DNA from: Streptomyces sp. BK239
Lineage (GTDB): Bacteria > Actinomycetota > Actinomycetes > Streptomycetales > Streptomycetaceae
Length of the DNA: 64,000 bases
Assembly: GCF_004217285.1 (NCBI RefSeq)
Contig: NZ_SHKS01000005.1
Span: 372,001-436,000, forward strand
Direction of reading: 5' to 3'
In this document: one piece after another, positions 31,923 through 40,377 of the stretch
Position numbering within the stretch: the stretch's first letter is position 1
Layout of the letters: every line of letters begins with the position of its first letter
Translations under genes and position numbers: made by a program
The notes under the pieces: generated by a model
What the model saw: only the letters and a program-made list of their open reading frames with translations
Told to the model about the DNA's origin: nothing
The model's database searches: none

Positions 31923-33127
31923 GCGTAGGTCCTTTCGGAAGGCGTGCCCTCGCAGAGGGACCGGTCGACGAGGTCGAGGAAGTCGGACTCGGCGCGGAGC
32001 GAGGCGGGCACCTCGTTGAGGGCGACGGCGGCGCTGCGGCCGCCCGGACCGACGGCGACCAGTGCCCGGTGACCGCCGGGCACCGTGCCCGCGTGCCCCC
32101 ACCACGTCCCGCCGCAGGACAGCGGCGTCGAGATCAGGCCCAGCCCGTAGCGGGCGCCCGGCCAGAGCCGGTCGGCGTCGGCCTCCACCGTCCGCCGCAT
32201 CTCCGCGAGTTGGGCCGCGGGCAGCAGGCGGCCGTCGAACAGGGCGGTGGCGAACCGTGTCAGGTCGCCCGGTGACGAGACGAGGGCGCCGCCGACCCCG
32301 CCGAAGGTCATGTTCCAGGCGGTGCCGTCGACGCGTCGGCCGTCGCCGTCGGTGAAGTAGCTGCGGGAGTGCGGTCCTCGCAGGTGGACGTCGTCACCGG
32401 GCCAACGGGTGTCGCGGAGCCCGAGCGGCTCGATGATCCGGCGAGTGATCTCCGTCTCGGCGGAACGGCCGGTGACCTCGCGGACGATCATGCCGAGGAC
32501 CAGGTAGTTGGTGGTGGCGTAGTGCCACGTGCCCTGGGGGCGGGGCAGTTCGAGCGCACGGGCGACGAGGTCGCGCGGCTCGAAGTGCCGGTACCGCCGC
32601 TGTTCGAGACGCTCCCACTCGGGGGCGTCGAGGAAGTCGGGCAATCCGCTGGTGTGCCTGAGGAGTTGCCGCACGGTGATCGGCCGGCCGTCGGGGCCGC
32701 CGACCGGGAGCAGGCCGGGCAGATAGCGGTCGACGGGGGCGTCCAGGGCGAGGCGGTGTTCGGCGACGAGTTGCAGGACGACGGCCGCGGTGAACGTCTT
32801 GGTCACACTGCCGGCCCGCAGCCGGTCGGCGGCGTTCATCGGGCGCCCGGTGCGCACATCGGCGGTTCCGGCGGCCTCGCTCCAACGCCCGCAGGATCCG
32901 CGGGCGTCGGGGTCGGTCACCAGGACCGCTGCCCCGGTGATGCCGTCGTGGTCGGTGAGGACACGCAGTGCCTGCCGGGTCCCGTCGTGCGTGCCGCAGT
33001 TCCGGGCGGGGCGTGAGTCCGGCGCCTGCGCGGTCGCCGTCGGGCCGGTGGCCAGGACGACGGCGGCCACGAGTGCCGCGAGACCGGCACGCCGGCCGGT
33101 CTTCGTGATCGGTGAGAAGGTTGGCAT
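31919..33127 (-). CDS. Secreted beta-lactamase-fold serine hydrolase (DD-peptidase-like)
   Basis: 402 residues from ATG 33127. Signal peptide RRAGLAALVAAVVLATGPTATAQA (12-35). Serine beta-lactamase/DD-carboxypeptidase fold of the class C type: SxxK as SVTK at 107-110, and the third motif as HAGTVPGG. The YxN position reads YATTNYLVLG, where relatives have YSNTNY, so the usual Asn is Thr. Likely extracellular peptidase or esterase on D-amino-acid substrates; a true beta-lactamase role is unproved. First gene of a two-gene leftward operon, coupled by ATGA to the TAP-type hydrolase. Confidence 0.87.
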   Translation of the reverse strand: MPTFSPITKTGRRAGLAALVAAVVLATGPTATAQAPDSRPARNCGTHDGTRQALRVLTDHDGITGAAVLVTDPDARGSCGRWSEAAGTADVRTGRPMNAADRLRAGSVTKTFTAAVVLQLVAEHRLALDAPVDRYLPGLLPVGGPDGRPITVRQLLRHTSGLPDFLDAPEWERLEQRRYRHFEPRDLVARALELPRPQGTWHYATTNYLVLGMIVREVTGRSAETEITRRIIEPLGLRDTRWPGDDVHLRGPHSRSYFTDGDGRRVDGTAWNMTFGGVGGALVSSPGDLTRFATALFDGRLLPAAQLAEMRRTVEADADRLWPGARYGLGLISTPLSCGGTWWGHAGTVPGGHRALVAVGPGGRSAAVALNEVPASLRAESDFLDLVDRSLCEGTPSERTYA

Positions 33128-33335
33128 GCCACCTCACGGTAGGCATGGGCCGCCGCATGATCACTCCGGCAGGCAGGTGCTTGCGAGGTGCCGCCGGCCC
33201 GAGCGGCGAGCCGGGAGCCGGCCCCATGGACGGGGTGGGCCGACCGCTGCTATGGCCAGCGGTCGTACGTGTTGTCCGCTGGAGCGTCGAGGAGTGCTTC
33301 CAGGCCGCCCGGGGCCGGGTCGGACTCGGGCGGCG

Positions 33336-34388
33336 CTACTTTCGGGACACGCCCTGGCCCTGTGGCGGCGCCGTCGAGCCGCGGGGGGTGAGCGAAGGGG
33401 TGGCGACCTGGTGGGACCGGGCTTCCCCGTCGTCGATGACCGCGAACAGGGTCCGGGCGACGTCCGCGCCGAACCCGTGCACGTCGTGGCTCATCGCGGA
33501 CAGCGGCGGGTGGGTCAGCCGGCACAGCTGGGAGTCGTCCCAGGCGAGCAGGGAGAGGTCACGCGGCACCGACAGGCCCAGTTCCGCGGCGACGGCGGTC
33601 CCGGCGACCGCCATGATGTCGTTGTCGTAGAGGACGGCCGTGGGCCGCTCGGCCATGAGCAGCAGGGAACGGGTGGCGCGGGCCCCCTCCTCGCCCTCGT
33701 AGCCGGTGGCGATCTGAAGGTCGTCGGCGAGGCCCAGTTCGCGCGTGGCCTCGGTGAACGCCTTCGCGCGGATGGCGCTGTGCCCGAGTCCGGCGGGCCC
33801 GCCGACCCGGGCGATACGGCGATGGCCGAGCGCCGCGAGATAGCGCACGGCCTCCGTGGCGGCGGTGGCGTCGTCCGTCCACACCGAGGTGAAGCCGCCC
33901 GTCAGCGACGGGTGGCCGACCGCCACCGCGGGGAGCCCGATGGCCCGCAGCGCGGGCACGCGGGGGTCGTTCTCACGGAAGTCGACCAGGATCGACCCGC
34001 CCACCTGCCGGCCCTGCCACCACCTCTGCTGGAGCGCGATCTCCTCTTCCACGTCCCGCACCAGGTGCAGCAGGAGCGAGCAGGACCGCTCGGCCAGCAC
34101 GCTCTCCACCCCGGAGATGAACTCCATGTAGAACGGCTCGAGGCCGAGCAGCCGGGCCGGCCGGCAGATGGCGAGGCCGACGGTGTCGACCCTGGTCCCG
34201 GAGGACAGGCCGCGGGCCCGGACGTTGGGGGCCCAGCCCAGGTCCCGGGCCGCCTGGAAGATGCGGTCACGGGTGGCGTCGGACACGCCGGGCCTGTCGT
34301 TGAAGGCGAGCGACACCGCTCCCTTCGACACGCCGGCCCGGGCCGCCACGTCCTTGATGGTGACGCGCCGGGGAGGTGCCGCGCTCAC
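33336..34388 (-). CDS. LacI-family regulator of mannan utilisation
   Basis: 350 residues from GTG 34388; GTGA overlaps the beta-mannosidase stop. The LacI helix-turn-helix VTIKDVAARAGVSKGAVSLAFNDRPGVSDATRDRI is at 9-43 and the periplasmic-binding-like ligand domain at about 68-335 (AVLYDNDIMAVAGTAVAAEL, LSLLAWDDSQLCRLTHPPLSAMSHD). It is co-transcribed with the GH2 enzyme and faces the ABC importer and GH26 operon. A role as repressor released by manno-oligosaccharides is inferred from context. Two ACCGGT-centred sites in the shared promoter region are candidate operators. Confidence 0.9.
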   Translation of the reverse strand: MSAAPPRRVTIKDVAARAGVSKGAVSLAFNDRPGVSDATRDRIFQAARDLGWAPNVRARGLSSGTRVDTVGLAICRPARLLGLEPFYMEFISGVESVLAERSCSLLLHLVRDVEEEIALQQRWWQGRQVGGSILVDFRENDPRVPALRAIGLPAVAVGHPSLTGGFTSVWTDDATAATEAVRYLAALGHRRIARVGGPAGLGHSAIRAKAFTEATRELGLADDLQIATGYEGEEGARATRSLLLMAERPTAVLYDNDIMAVAGTAVAAELGLSVPRDLSLLAWDDSQLCRLTHPPLSAMSHDVHGFGADVARTLFAVIDDGEARSHQVATPSLTPRGSTAPPQGQGVSRK

Positions 34389-36781
34389 GTCGGTTCCACG
34401 CAGAAGAGGGCCGCCCGGGCCGCCGAGGCGTCGGGCTCGGGCCAGCCGCCCACCCGGATCCTGGCCCGCTCGCCGGGAAGCAGGGTGACGAGACCTGTGT
34501 CGGCCGTCGCGTCGGGGGCGAGGCGGTCGGGTTGCAGGAGGAGGTCCCGTACGAGGGTGTGCGCTGTGACCACGACGTCGACTGTATCCGCAGCGCCGGC
34601 GACCGGTTCCACGCGCACGTCGAACCGGGGGCGCGGGTAGGGGAACGCGCGGTCCGGCACGGGGAAGTGCACGGCGCGCAGCCCGTCCACGTCCGCGACC
34701 AGGAACTCTCCCTCCCCGGTGACGCCCGGCGCGGCCACGGGCAGCGGTGTCCGGACGGCGTCACGCGCGGCCACCTCCACGGTGAGCGGCACCCGGGCCG
34801 GCACGCTCCCGTCGGCGGTGATCCGGCGGACGGTGACCTCCGCCCGCCACGGGGCGGCCGACTGGTTGACCAGCCCGAGCACGACCCCCTCCGGGGCGGG
34901 CTGGAGGGTGAGCAGCCGGTCGGCGTACAGGCGCCGCAACTCGTGGTGGAGCGGCTTGAGCCGGCCGTCCCCGTCGACGGCGGACCAGGAACTGACCGGC
35001 CAGCAGTCGTTGAGCTGCCACACGATCGTGCCCGCGCAGCGGGGCCAGTGGGAGCGCCAGTGCTCGACGCCCGCGGCGATCGCCCGTGCCTGGACCACCT
35101 GGGTCAGGTAGTGCCAGCGGTCGAAGTCGCCCTCGGGGAGCGCGAAGTGGCGTGCCACCCCGCGGTTCAGCTTGCCGTTGCCGTCCTCGGCCTTCTGGTG
35201 GTGCAGCATGCCGGGCGAGTCGGGCGCCAGGTCCTCGCCCGGCAGGGCGCGGCGCAGGGTGGCCAGGGCGGGCGGCGCCTGCCAGCCGAACTCGGCGACG
35301 AACCGGGGGACGCTGTCGCGGTACTCGGCGAAGTCGCGGCGGTTCCACACCTCCCAGGAGTGGTGGGTGCCGTGCGCCGGGTCGTTGGGGTGGTGGTCCC
35401 AGGAGCCGGACCAGGGGCTGCCCGCCGTGTACGGCCGGGTCGGGTCGAGCTCGGCCACGACCCGCGGCAGCAGGCCCAGGTAGTACCCCTCGCCCCAGGA
35501 GTCCCCGGCGAGTTCGGGCTCCCACCCCCAGTCCCGGAAGCCCCACAGGTTCTCGTTGTTGCCGTTCCACACCACCAGCGAGGGGTGCGGCATGAGACGC
35601 ACGACGTTCTCCCGCGCCTCGGCCTCCACCTCGCCGCGCAGCGGCTGCTCCTCGGGGTAGGCCGAGCAGGCGAACAGGAAGTCCTGCCACACCATCAGGC
35701 CGAGTTCGTCGCAGGCGTCGTAGAAGGCCTCGTCCTCGTAGATGCCGCCGCCCCAGACGCGGACGAGGTCGACGTTCGCGTCAGCGGCCTGGGTGAGGCG
35801 GTGGAGGTAGCGCTCGGGGGTGACGCGGGAGGGCAGGACGTCGTCGGGGATCCAGTTCACGCCGCGGGTGAAGAGGCGCACGCCGTTGACGACGAGGGTG
35901 AAGCCGGTGCCGTGCTCGTCGGCGGTGCGATCGAGTTCGATCGTGCGGAAGCCGATCCGGCGCCGCCAGGTGTCCAGCGTGCTGTCGCCGTCGGCGAGCG
36001 TGACCGTCAGGTCGTGGAGCGGCTGTTCGCCCTGGCCGCGCGGCCACCACAGCTCCGGCTCGGGAACGTCCAGGACGAGGGTCGCATCCGTGCCCTCGAC
36101 GGTGACTTCGGTGTCGACGCCGGCCACCGAGGCCCGCGCGGTCAGCGGGCGCCCGGCTCCGGTGGCGGTGCGCTCCACGGTGAGGTGGACCTCCACCCGT
36201 CCGCTTGTCCCGGCGACCGTGACCGCGGGCCGGACCTGGGAGATCCGCGCGGTCGACCAGTGCTCCAGGCGGACCGGCCGCCACATTCCGGCGGTGACGA
36301 CGGTGGGGCCCCAGTCCCAGCCGAAGGCGCAGGCCATCTTGCGGATGTACTGGGACGGTTCGGGATAGACGTTGGGCCGGTCGCCGACCGCCTTGCGCAC
36401 CGCCTCCGCCTCCTCGCGGGCCGGGGCGAAGAGCACCCGGAGCTCGCCGCCGCGGCCGGTGACGTCGAACCGGTACGAGCGGTGCATGTTGCGGGTCCGG
36501 CCGAGCACCTCGCCGTCCAGGGTGATCTCGGCCGCGGTGTCGAGGCCGTCGAAGACCAGGTCCGTCCGCTCGTGGGCGCTCTCGGCGGTGAGCCGGGCGG
36601 TGTAGGTCCAGGCGCGGTCGCCGACCCAGGCCACCTCGTGCTCGTCGGCGCCGATGAAGGGGTCCGGGATGAGCCCCGCGTCCAGGAGATCGGCGTGCAC
36701 GCAGCCCGGCACCCGGGCGGGCAACACCTCGTCCCCGTGACACAGCCCCCACCCGTCGCTGAGCAGGGTGACGTCCTTCAT
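34385..36781 (-). CDS. GH2 beta-mannosidase
   Basis: 798 residues from ATG 36781. Hydrolyses terminal beta-mannose from manno-oligosaccharides; no signal peptide, so it works in the cytoplasm on imported sugars. The beta-mannosidase N-terminal domain (WGLCHGDEVLPARVPGCVHADLLDAGLIPDPFIGADE) is followed by the GH2 sandwich and TIM barrel. The acid/base Glu is near 410 in VWNGNNENLWG and the nucleophile Glu near 497 in FVAEFGWQAP. The C-terminal accessory domain ends around VEPT. Length and motifs fit the family. It reads in the leftward operon with the LacI regulator. Confidence 0.93.
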   Translation of the reverse strand: MKDVTLLSDGWGLCHGDEVLPARVPGCVHADLLDAGLIPDPFIGADEHEVAWVGDRAWTYTARLTAESAHERTDLVFDGLDTAAEITLDGEVLGRTRNMHRSYRFDVTGRGGELRVLFAPAREEAEAVRKAVGDRPNVYPEPSQYIRKMACAFGWDWGPTVVTAGMWRPVRLEHWSTARISQVRPAVTVAGTSGRVEVHLTVERTATGAGRPLTARASVAGVDTEVTVEGTDATLVLDVPEPELWWPRGQGEQPLHDLTVTLADGDSTLDTWRRRIGFRTIELDRTADEHGTGFTLVVNGVRLFTRGVNWIPDDVLPSRVTPERYLHRLTQAADANVDLVRVWGGGIYEDEAFYDACDELGLMVWQDFLFACSAYPEEQPLRGEVEAEARENVVRLMPHPSLVVWNGNNENLWGFRDWGWEPELAGDSWGEGYYLGLLPRVVAELDPTRPYTAGSPWSGSWDHHPNDPAHGTHHSWEVWNRRDFAEYRDSVPRFVAEFGWQAPPALATLRRALPGEDLAPDSPGMLHHQKAEDGNGKLNRGVARHFALPEGDFDRWHYLTQVVQARAIAAGVEHWRSHWPRCAGTIVWQLNDCWPVSSWSAVDGDGRLKPLHHELRRLYADRLLTLQPAPEGVVLGLVNQSAAPWRAEVTVRRITADGSVPARVPLTVEVAARDAVRTPLPVAAPGVTGEGEFLVADVDGLRAVHFPVPDRAFPYPRPRFDVRVEPVAGAADTVDVVVTAHTLVRDLLLQPDRLAPDATADTGLVTLLPGERARIRVGGWPEPDASAARAALFCVEPT

Positions 36782-36854
36782 GTGCGGCTCCCCTCACGGA
36801 GGTCGGTCTCGGTCGCGGCGCAGGCCAACCTAACCGTCCGGGCAAGCGATGTCC

Positions 36855-36978
36855 ATAAACCGGTATAGCTCCGCCCTGTGTGCGGCTTATGGCGAGTTTT
36901 ACCTTGATATAGCCCCGCGTAATCGTCGACCCCAGGAGGAGGGGTAACGAATTCGTCCCTGGAGCTTTACCGGTTCAA
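36855..36978. promoter_or_regulatory. Divergent mannan promoter with two ACCGGT operators
   Basis: ATAAACCGGTATAG at 36855-36868 and CTTTACCGGTTCAA at 36965-36978. The second, read on the other strand, is TTGAACCGGTAAAG, so both fit TRAACCGGTAWAG, with centres 110 bp apart. A palindrome with a central CG is typical of LacI-family operators. One copy lies about 75 bp before the beta-mannosidase start and the other about 70 bp before the binding-protein start. Function as the LacI target is inferred. Confidence 0.65.
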
Positions 36979-37046
36979 TTCAGCGGTGTCATAGTGCCGA
37001 CAGCCCGAAGGAGGGTCAGAGCCGCACACTGGAGGGAGCTGGGCGT

Positions 37047-38366
37047 ATGGGGAGGAAAGCGTTAACCGTCGCCGCGCTGATCGCCGTCACGGCGGTCACC
37101 GCGACGGGATGCACGGGAGCGGCGGCGCCGAAGGGCGAGTCGGCCGCCGCGGCCTCGGACCCGGGCAGCGTGTCCGGCGCCATCACCGTCCTGACGCACC
37201 GTACGGACCTGGTGCAGAACGGGACCCTGAAGAAGTACGCCGCCGAGTTCAACAAGGTCTATCCCGAGGTGACGGTGAAGTTCGACGCCCTCACCGACTA
37301 CGAGGGCGAAGTCAAGATCCGCATGAACACCGCCAACTACGGTGACGTGCTGATGATCCCCAACGCGATAGCGAAGAAGGACTACCCCTCGTTCTTCGCC
37401 TCCCTCGGCAGCGCCACCGAGCTGAGCAGGAAGTACCGCTTCACCGACAAGGCGAACGTCGACGGCAAGGTCTACGGCCTCGCCACCGTGGGCAACTCCG
37501 ACGGCTTCGTCTACAACAAGGCCGTCTGGAAGAAGGCCGGCATCACCTCCTGGCCCACCAGCCCCGAGCAGTTCCTGGCCGGCCTCAGGGCCGTCAAGGC
37601 CAAGACCGGCGCGGTGCCGTACTACACGAACTTCAAGGACCAGTGGCCGGTGACCGCCGGCACCGCGAGCATCGGCTCGGTCACCTGCGACGCGCAAGCC
37701 AACGACAAGCTGGCGACCTCCACCGCCCCCTGGGCCGCGGGCGGCGACCTCAACGTCATCGACACCCTGCTCTACGACGTCGTCCACGAGAAGCTCATCG
37801 AGAAGGACCCCACCACCACCAACTGGGAGAACTCCAAGGGCATGATCGCCCGCGGTGAGATCGCCACCATGCAGCTCGGCTCCTGGGCCATCAGCCAGAT
37901 GCAGAACGCGGCGAGGACGGCCGGGACGAACCCCGACGACATCGGCTTCATGCCGTTCCCCGCGCAGACGAACGGCAAGTTCTGCAGCATGCTCTCCTCC
38001 GACTACCAGGACGCGGTGAGCATCCACTCGAAGAACAAGCCCGCGGCCCGGGCGTGGGTCGACTGGTTCACCGACAAGTCCGGCTTCGCGCAGAACGAGG
38101 GCTCGATCCCGACGCTCAGGTCCGGTGCCCTGCCGGCCACCCTGAAGCCGTTCCAGGACAACGGTGTCAGCATGCTGGAGCGCTCCGAGGCCAGGAGCAG
38201 CCAGGTCAACGCCATCGACAACGCGGCCGAGATCGGTCTGGCCAAGCCCGACTACCGGCAGAAGCTCGTCGACATGGCACGAGGCGTCCAGGGCGGAAGC
38301 CTGAAGGACTACTTCGCCGGCCTCGACGAGAAGTGGAGCCGGGCAGCGAAGTCCGCGGGCAGCTGA
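37047..38366 (+). CDS. Sugar ABC transporter substrate-binding lipoprotein, with TTA codon
   Basis: 439 residues from ATG 37047, GGAGGG about 10 bases upstream. Lipoprotein signal LTVAALIAVTAVTATGC, acylated at Cys22. The mature protein is a family 1 extracellular binding protein: AITVLTHRTDLVQNGTLKKYAAEFNKVYPEVTVKF, VYGLATVGNSDGFVYNKAVWKKAG, and IARGEIATMQLGSWAISQMQ. Context suggests manno-oligosaccharides as ligand. Codon 6 (37062-37064) is TTA, so translation should need the bldA tRNA. First gene of the importer operon; the two permeases and the mannanase follow. Confidence 0.92.
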   Translation: MGRKALTVAALIAVTAVTATGCTGAAAPKGESAAAASDPGSVSGAITVLTHRTDLVQNGTLKKYAAEFNKVYPEVTVKFDALTDYEGEVKIRMNTANYGDVLMIPNAIAKKDYPSFFASLGSATELSRKYRFTDKANVDGKVYGLATVGNSDGFVYNKAVWKKAGITSWPTSPEQFLAGLRAVKAKTGAVPYYTNFKDQWPVTAGTASIGSVTCDAQANDKLATSTAPWAAGGDLNVIDTLLYDVVHEKLIEKDPTTTNWENSKGMIARGEIATMQLGSWAISQMQNAARTAGTNPDDIGFMPFPAQTNGKFCSMLSSDYQDAVSIHSKNKPAARAWVDWFTDKSGFAQNEGSIPTLRSGALPATLKPFQDNGVSMLERSEARSSQVNAIDNAAEIGLAKPDYRQKLVDMARGVQGGSLKDYFAGLDEKWSRAAKSAGS

Positions 38367-38451
38367 CGGGGAGACACCCGGGTCCGGGGCCGTGTGCCTT
38401 CCGGCCGGCCCCGGCCGCCGACCGCGTCCAGTGGACGACCGAAAGGCCGAC

Positions 38452-39405
38452 ATGACCCACACCGTTCACACGTCCACCGCGCGCGTGGACAAGGAGGGCG
38501 CCGGCGCCCGTACGGCGGCGAGCGGTTCCCCCTCCGGCCGGGGAGTGCTGCGCCGGGCGACCCCGTGGCTGTTCCTGCTGGCGCCGCTGGCCCTGCTGAT
38601 CACGTTCACCTACGTGCCCGTGGCGAACATGGTCTACTACAGCTTCACCGACTGGGACGGCGTCAGCCCCGAGATCCACCTCACCGGGACCGACAACTAC
38701 GTCGAGCTGTTCACCCGGCCCGAGCTGTTCCGGGTGTTCCTCGTCAGCCTGTACTACCTGGCAGCGTCCGCCGTGCAGATCGTCGTCGCCCTGTACTTCG
38801 CGACCGTCCTCAGCTTCGACGTGCGCCTGCGCAACCTCTTCAAGGGCATCCTGTTCTTCCCGTACCTCATCAACGGCGTCGCCATCGGGTTCGTCTTCCT
38901 GTACTTCTTCCAGGACGGCGGCACCCTCGACTCGGTGCTGTCCTGGTTCGGCGTGGGCGCCGACCGCGCCTGGCTCGGCACACCGACGTCCGCGAACGTC
39001 TCCCTGGCGGGTGTGTCCGTCTGGCGTTTCACCGGCCTGAACTTCGTGCTCTTCCTGGGGGCGATCCAGTCCGTCCCGGGTGAGCTGTACGAGGCGGCCC
39101 AGCTCGACGGCGCCACCCGGTGGCACCAGTTCAGGTACCTGATCCTGCCGAGCATCCGGCCCGTGGTCAGCCTGAGCGTGATCCTCGCCGTGTCCGGCTC
39201 GCTGTCGGTGTTCGAGATCCCCTACATCATGACCGGCGGCGCCACCGGCACCATGACCTTCGTCATGCAGACGGTGAAGCTCGCGTTCCAGTTCAACAAG
39301 ACGGGCCTGGCCTCCGCCGCCGCCGTCGTCCTGCTCCTGATCGTCCTGCTGATCACCTGGATCCAGCGCCGCCTCGTGCCCGACGAGAGGGTCGACCTCG
39401 TATGA
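38452..39405 (+). CDS. Sugar ABC transporter permease (MalF/UgpA type)
   Basis: 317 residues from ATG 38452 (MTHTVHTSTARVDKEG). A 45-residue polar N-terminus is followed by six membrane helices, first ATPWLFLLAPLALLITFTYV. The ATPase-contact EAA loop is EAAQLDGATRWHQFRYLILPSIRP near 222-245. It pairs with the next gene product to form the channel. The start of the next gene overlaps its stop by 4 bp. No ATPase gene is in the operon; in Streptomyces a shared MsiK-type ATPase commonly drives such importers. Confidence 0.94.
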   Translation: MTHTVHTSTARVDKEGAGARTAASGSPSGRGVLRRATPWLFLLAPLALLITFTYVPVANMVYYSFTDWDGVSPEIHLTGTDNYVELFTRPELFRVFLVSLYYLAASAVQIVVALYFATVLSFDVRLRNLFKGILFFPYLINGVAIGFVFLYFFQDGGTLDSVLSWFGVGADRAWLGTPTSANVSLAGVSVWRFTGLNFVLFLGAIQSVPGELYEAAQLDGATRWHQFRYLILPSIRPVVSLSVILAVSGSLSVFEIPYIMTGGATGTMTFVMQTVKLAFQFNKTGLASAAAVVLLLIVLLITWIQRRLVPDERVDLV

Positions 39406-40256
39406 CCACCGACGCCGTGGACGGCCGCCGTCCCCGGGGCATCGCCTCGGTCCTCATCCATCTGTCCCTGGTCCTGGCCTCACTGGTGGTCCTGGTCCCC
39501 CTGGCCGTCGTCTTCCTCACCTCGCTGAAGACGGAGAAGGAGGCGACGGACGGCGGCGGCGCCTTCCAGCCGCCGGGCGACTGGCTGAACTTCTCCAACT
39601 ACGCCACGGCCTTCCGGGACGGCCAGATGCTGTCGGCGTTCGGGAACACCGCCTTCATCCTGCTGTTCTCCATCACCGGCACCGTGATCATCGGCTCGAT
39701 GACCGCGTACGCCGTCGACCGCTTCCGCTTCCGGGGCAGGAAGCCGGTCATGGGGCTGTTCCTGGTCGCCACCCTGGTACCGGGTGTGACCACGCAGGTG
39801 GCCACCTTCCAGGTGGTCAACAGCTTCGGCCTCTTCGACACCCGGTGGGCGCCGATCCTGCTGTACATGGGCACCGACATCGTGTCCATCTACATCTTCC
39901 TGCAGTTCATCCGCTCCATCCCCGTCTCCCTCGACGAGGCCGCCCGGCTCGACGGCGCCAACGCGCTCACCGTCTACTGGCGGATCATCTTCCCGCTGCT
40001 CAAGCCGGCGATCGCCACCGTCGTCATCATCAAGGGCATCACGGTCTACAACGACTTCTACATCCCGTTCCTCTACATGCCCTCCGAGGACCTCGGCACG
40101 ATGTCCACCGCCCTGTTCCGCTTCAAGGGCCCCTTCGGCGCCCACTGGGAGGCCATCTCGGCCGGCGCGATCCTCGTCATCGTGCCGACGCTCGTCGTCT
40201 TCCTCTTCCTCCAGCGCTACATCTACAACGGGTTCGCACGCGGCGCCGGCAAGTGA
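39402..40256 (+). CDS. Sugar ABC transporter permease (MalG/UgpE type)
   Basis: 284 residues from ATG 39402 (ATGA overlap with the first permease). Six helices beginning SVLIHLSLVLASLVVLVPLAVVF; the EAA loop DEAARLDGANALTVYWRIIFPLLKPA is near 184-210. Standard carbohydrate-uptake CUT1 permease, partner of the preceding permease and of the lipoprotein at 37047-38366. The mannanase gene starts 121 bp downstream with its own good ribosome-binding site, probably on the same transcript. Confidence 0.94.
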   Translation: MTTDAVDGRRPRGIASVLIHLSLVLASLVVLVPLAVVFLTSLKTEKEATDGGGAFQPPGDWLNFSNYATAFRDGQMLSAFGNTAFILLFSITGTVIIGSMTAYAVDRFRFRGRKPVMGLFLVATLVPGVTTQVATFQVVNSFGLFDTRWAPILLYMGTDIVSIYIFLQFIRSIPVSLDEAARLDGANALTVYWRIIFPLLKPAIATVVIIKGITVYNDFYIPFLYMPSEDLGTMSTALFRFKGPFGAHWEAISAGAILVIVPTLVVFLFLQRYIYNGFARGAGK

Positions 40257-40377
40257 GGCCGGCGACCGGCCACTTGCCCGCGTGACCCCGCTCGGCCGGC
40301 TCACGGCTCGAAACGAGCCGCCCTTCCCGCACGCCGCCCTTCCCGCACGAGGAATCGCCCCGTCGAAGGAGACGTAC

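Noticed and set aside
34376..36868. Rightward open frame of about 830 codons opposite the beta-mannosidase
   Set aside because: The GH2 protein on the other strand has intact catalytic motifs; this frame has none.
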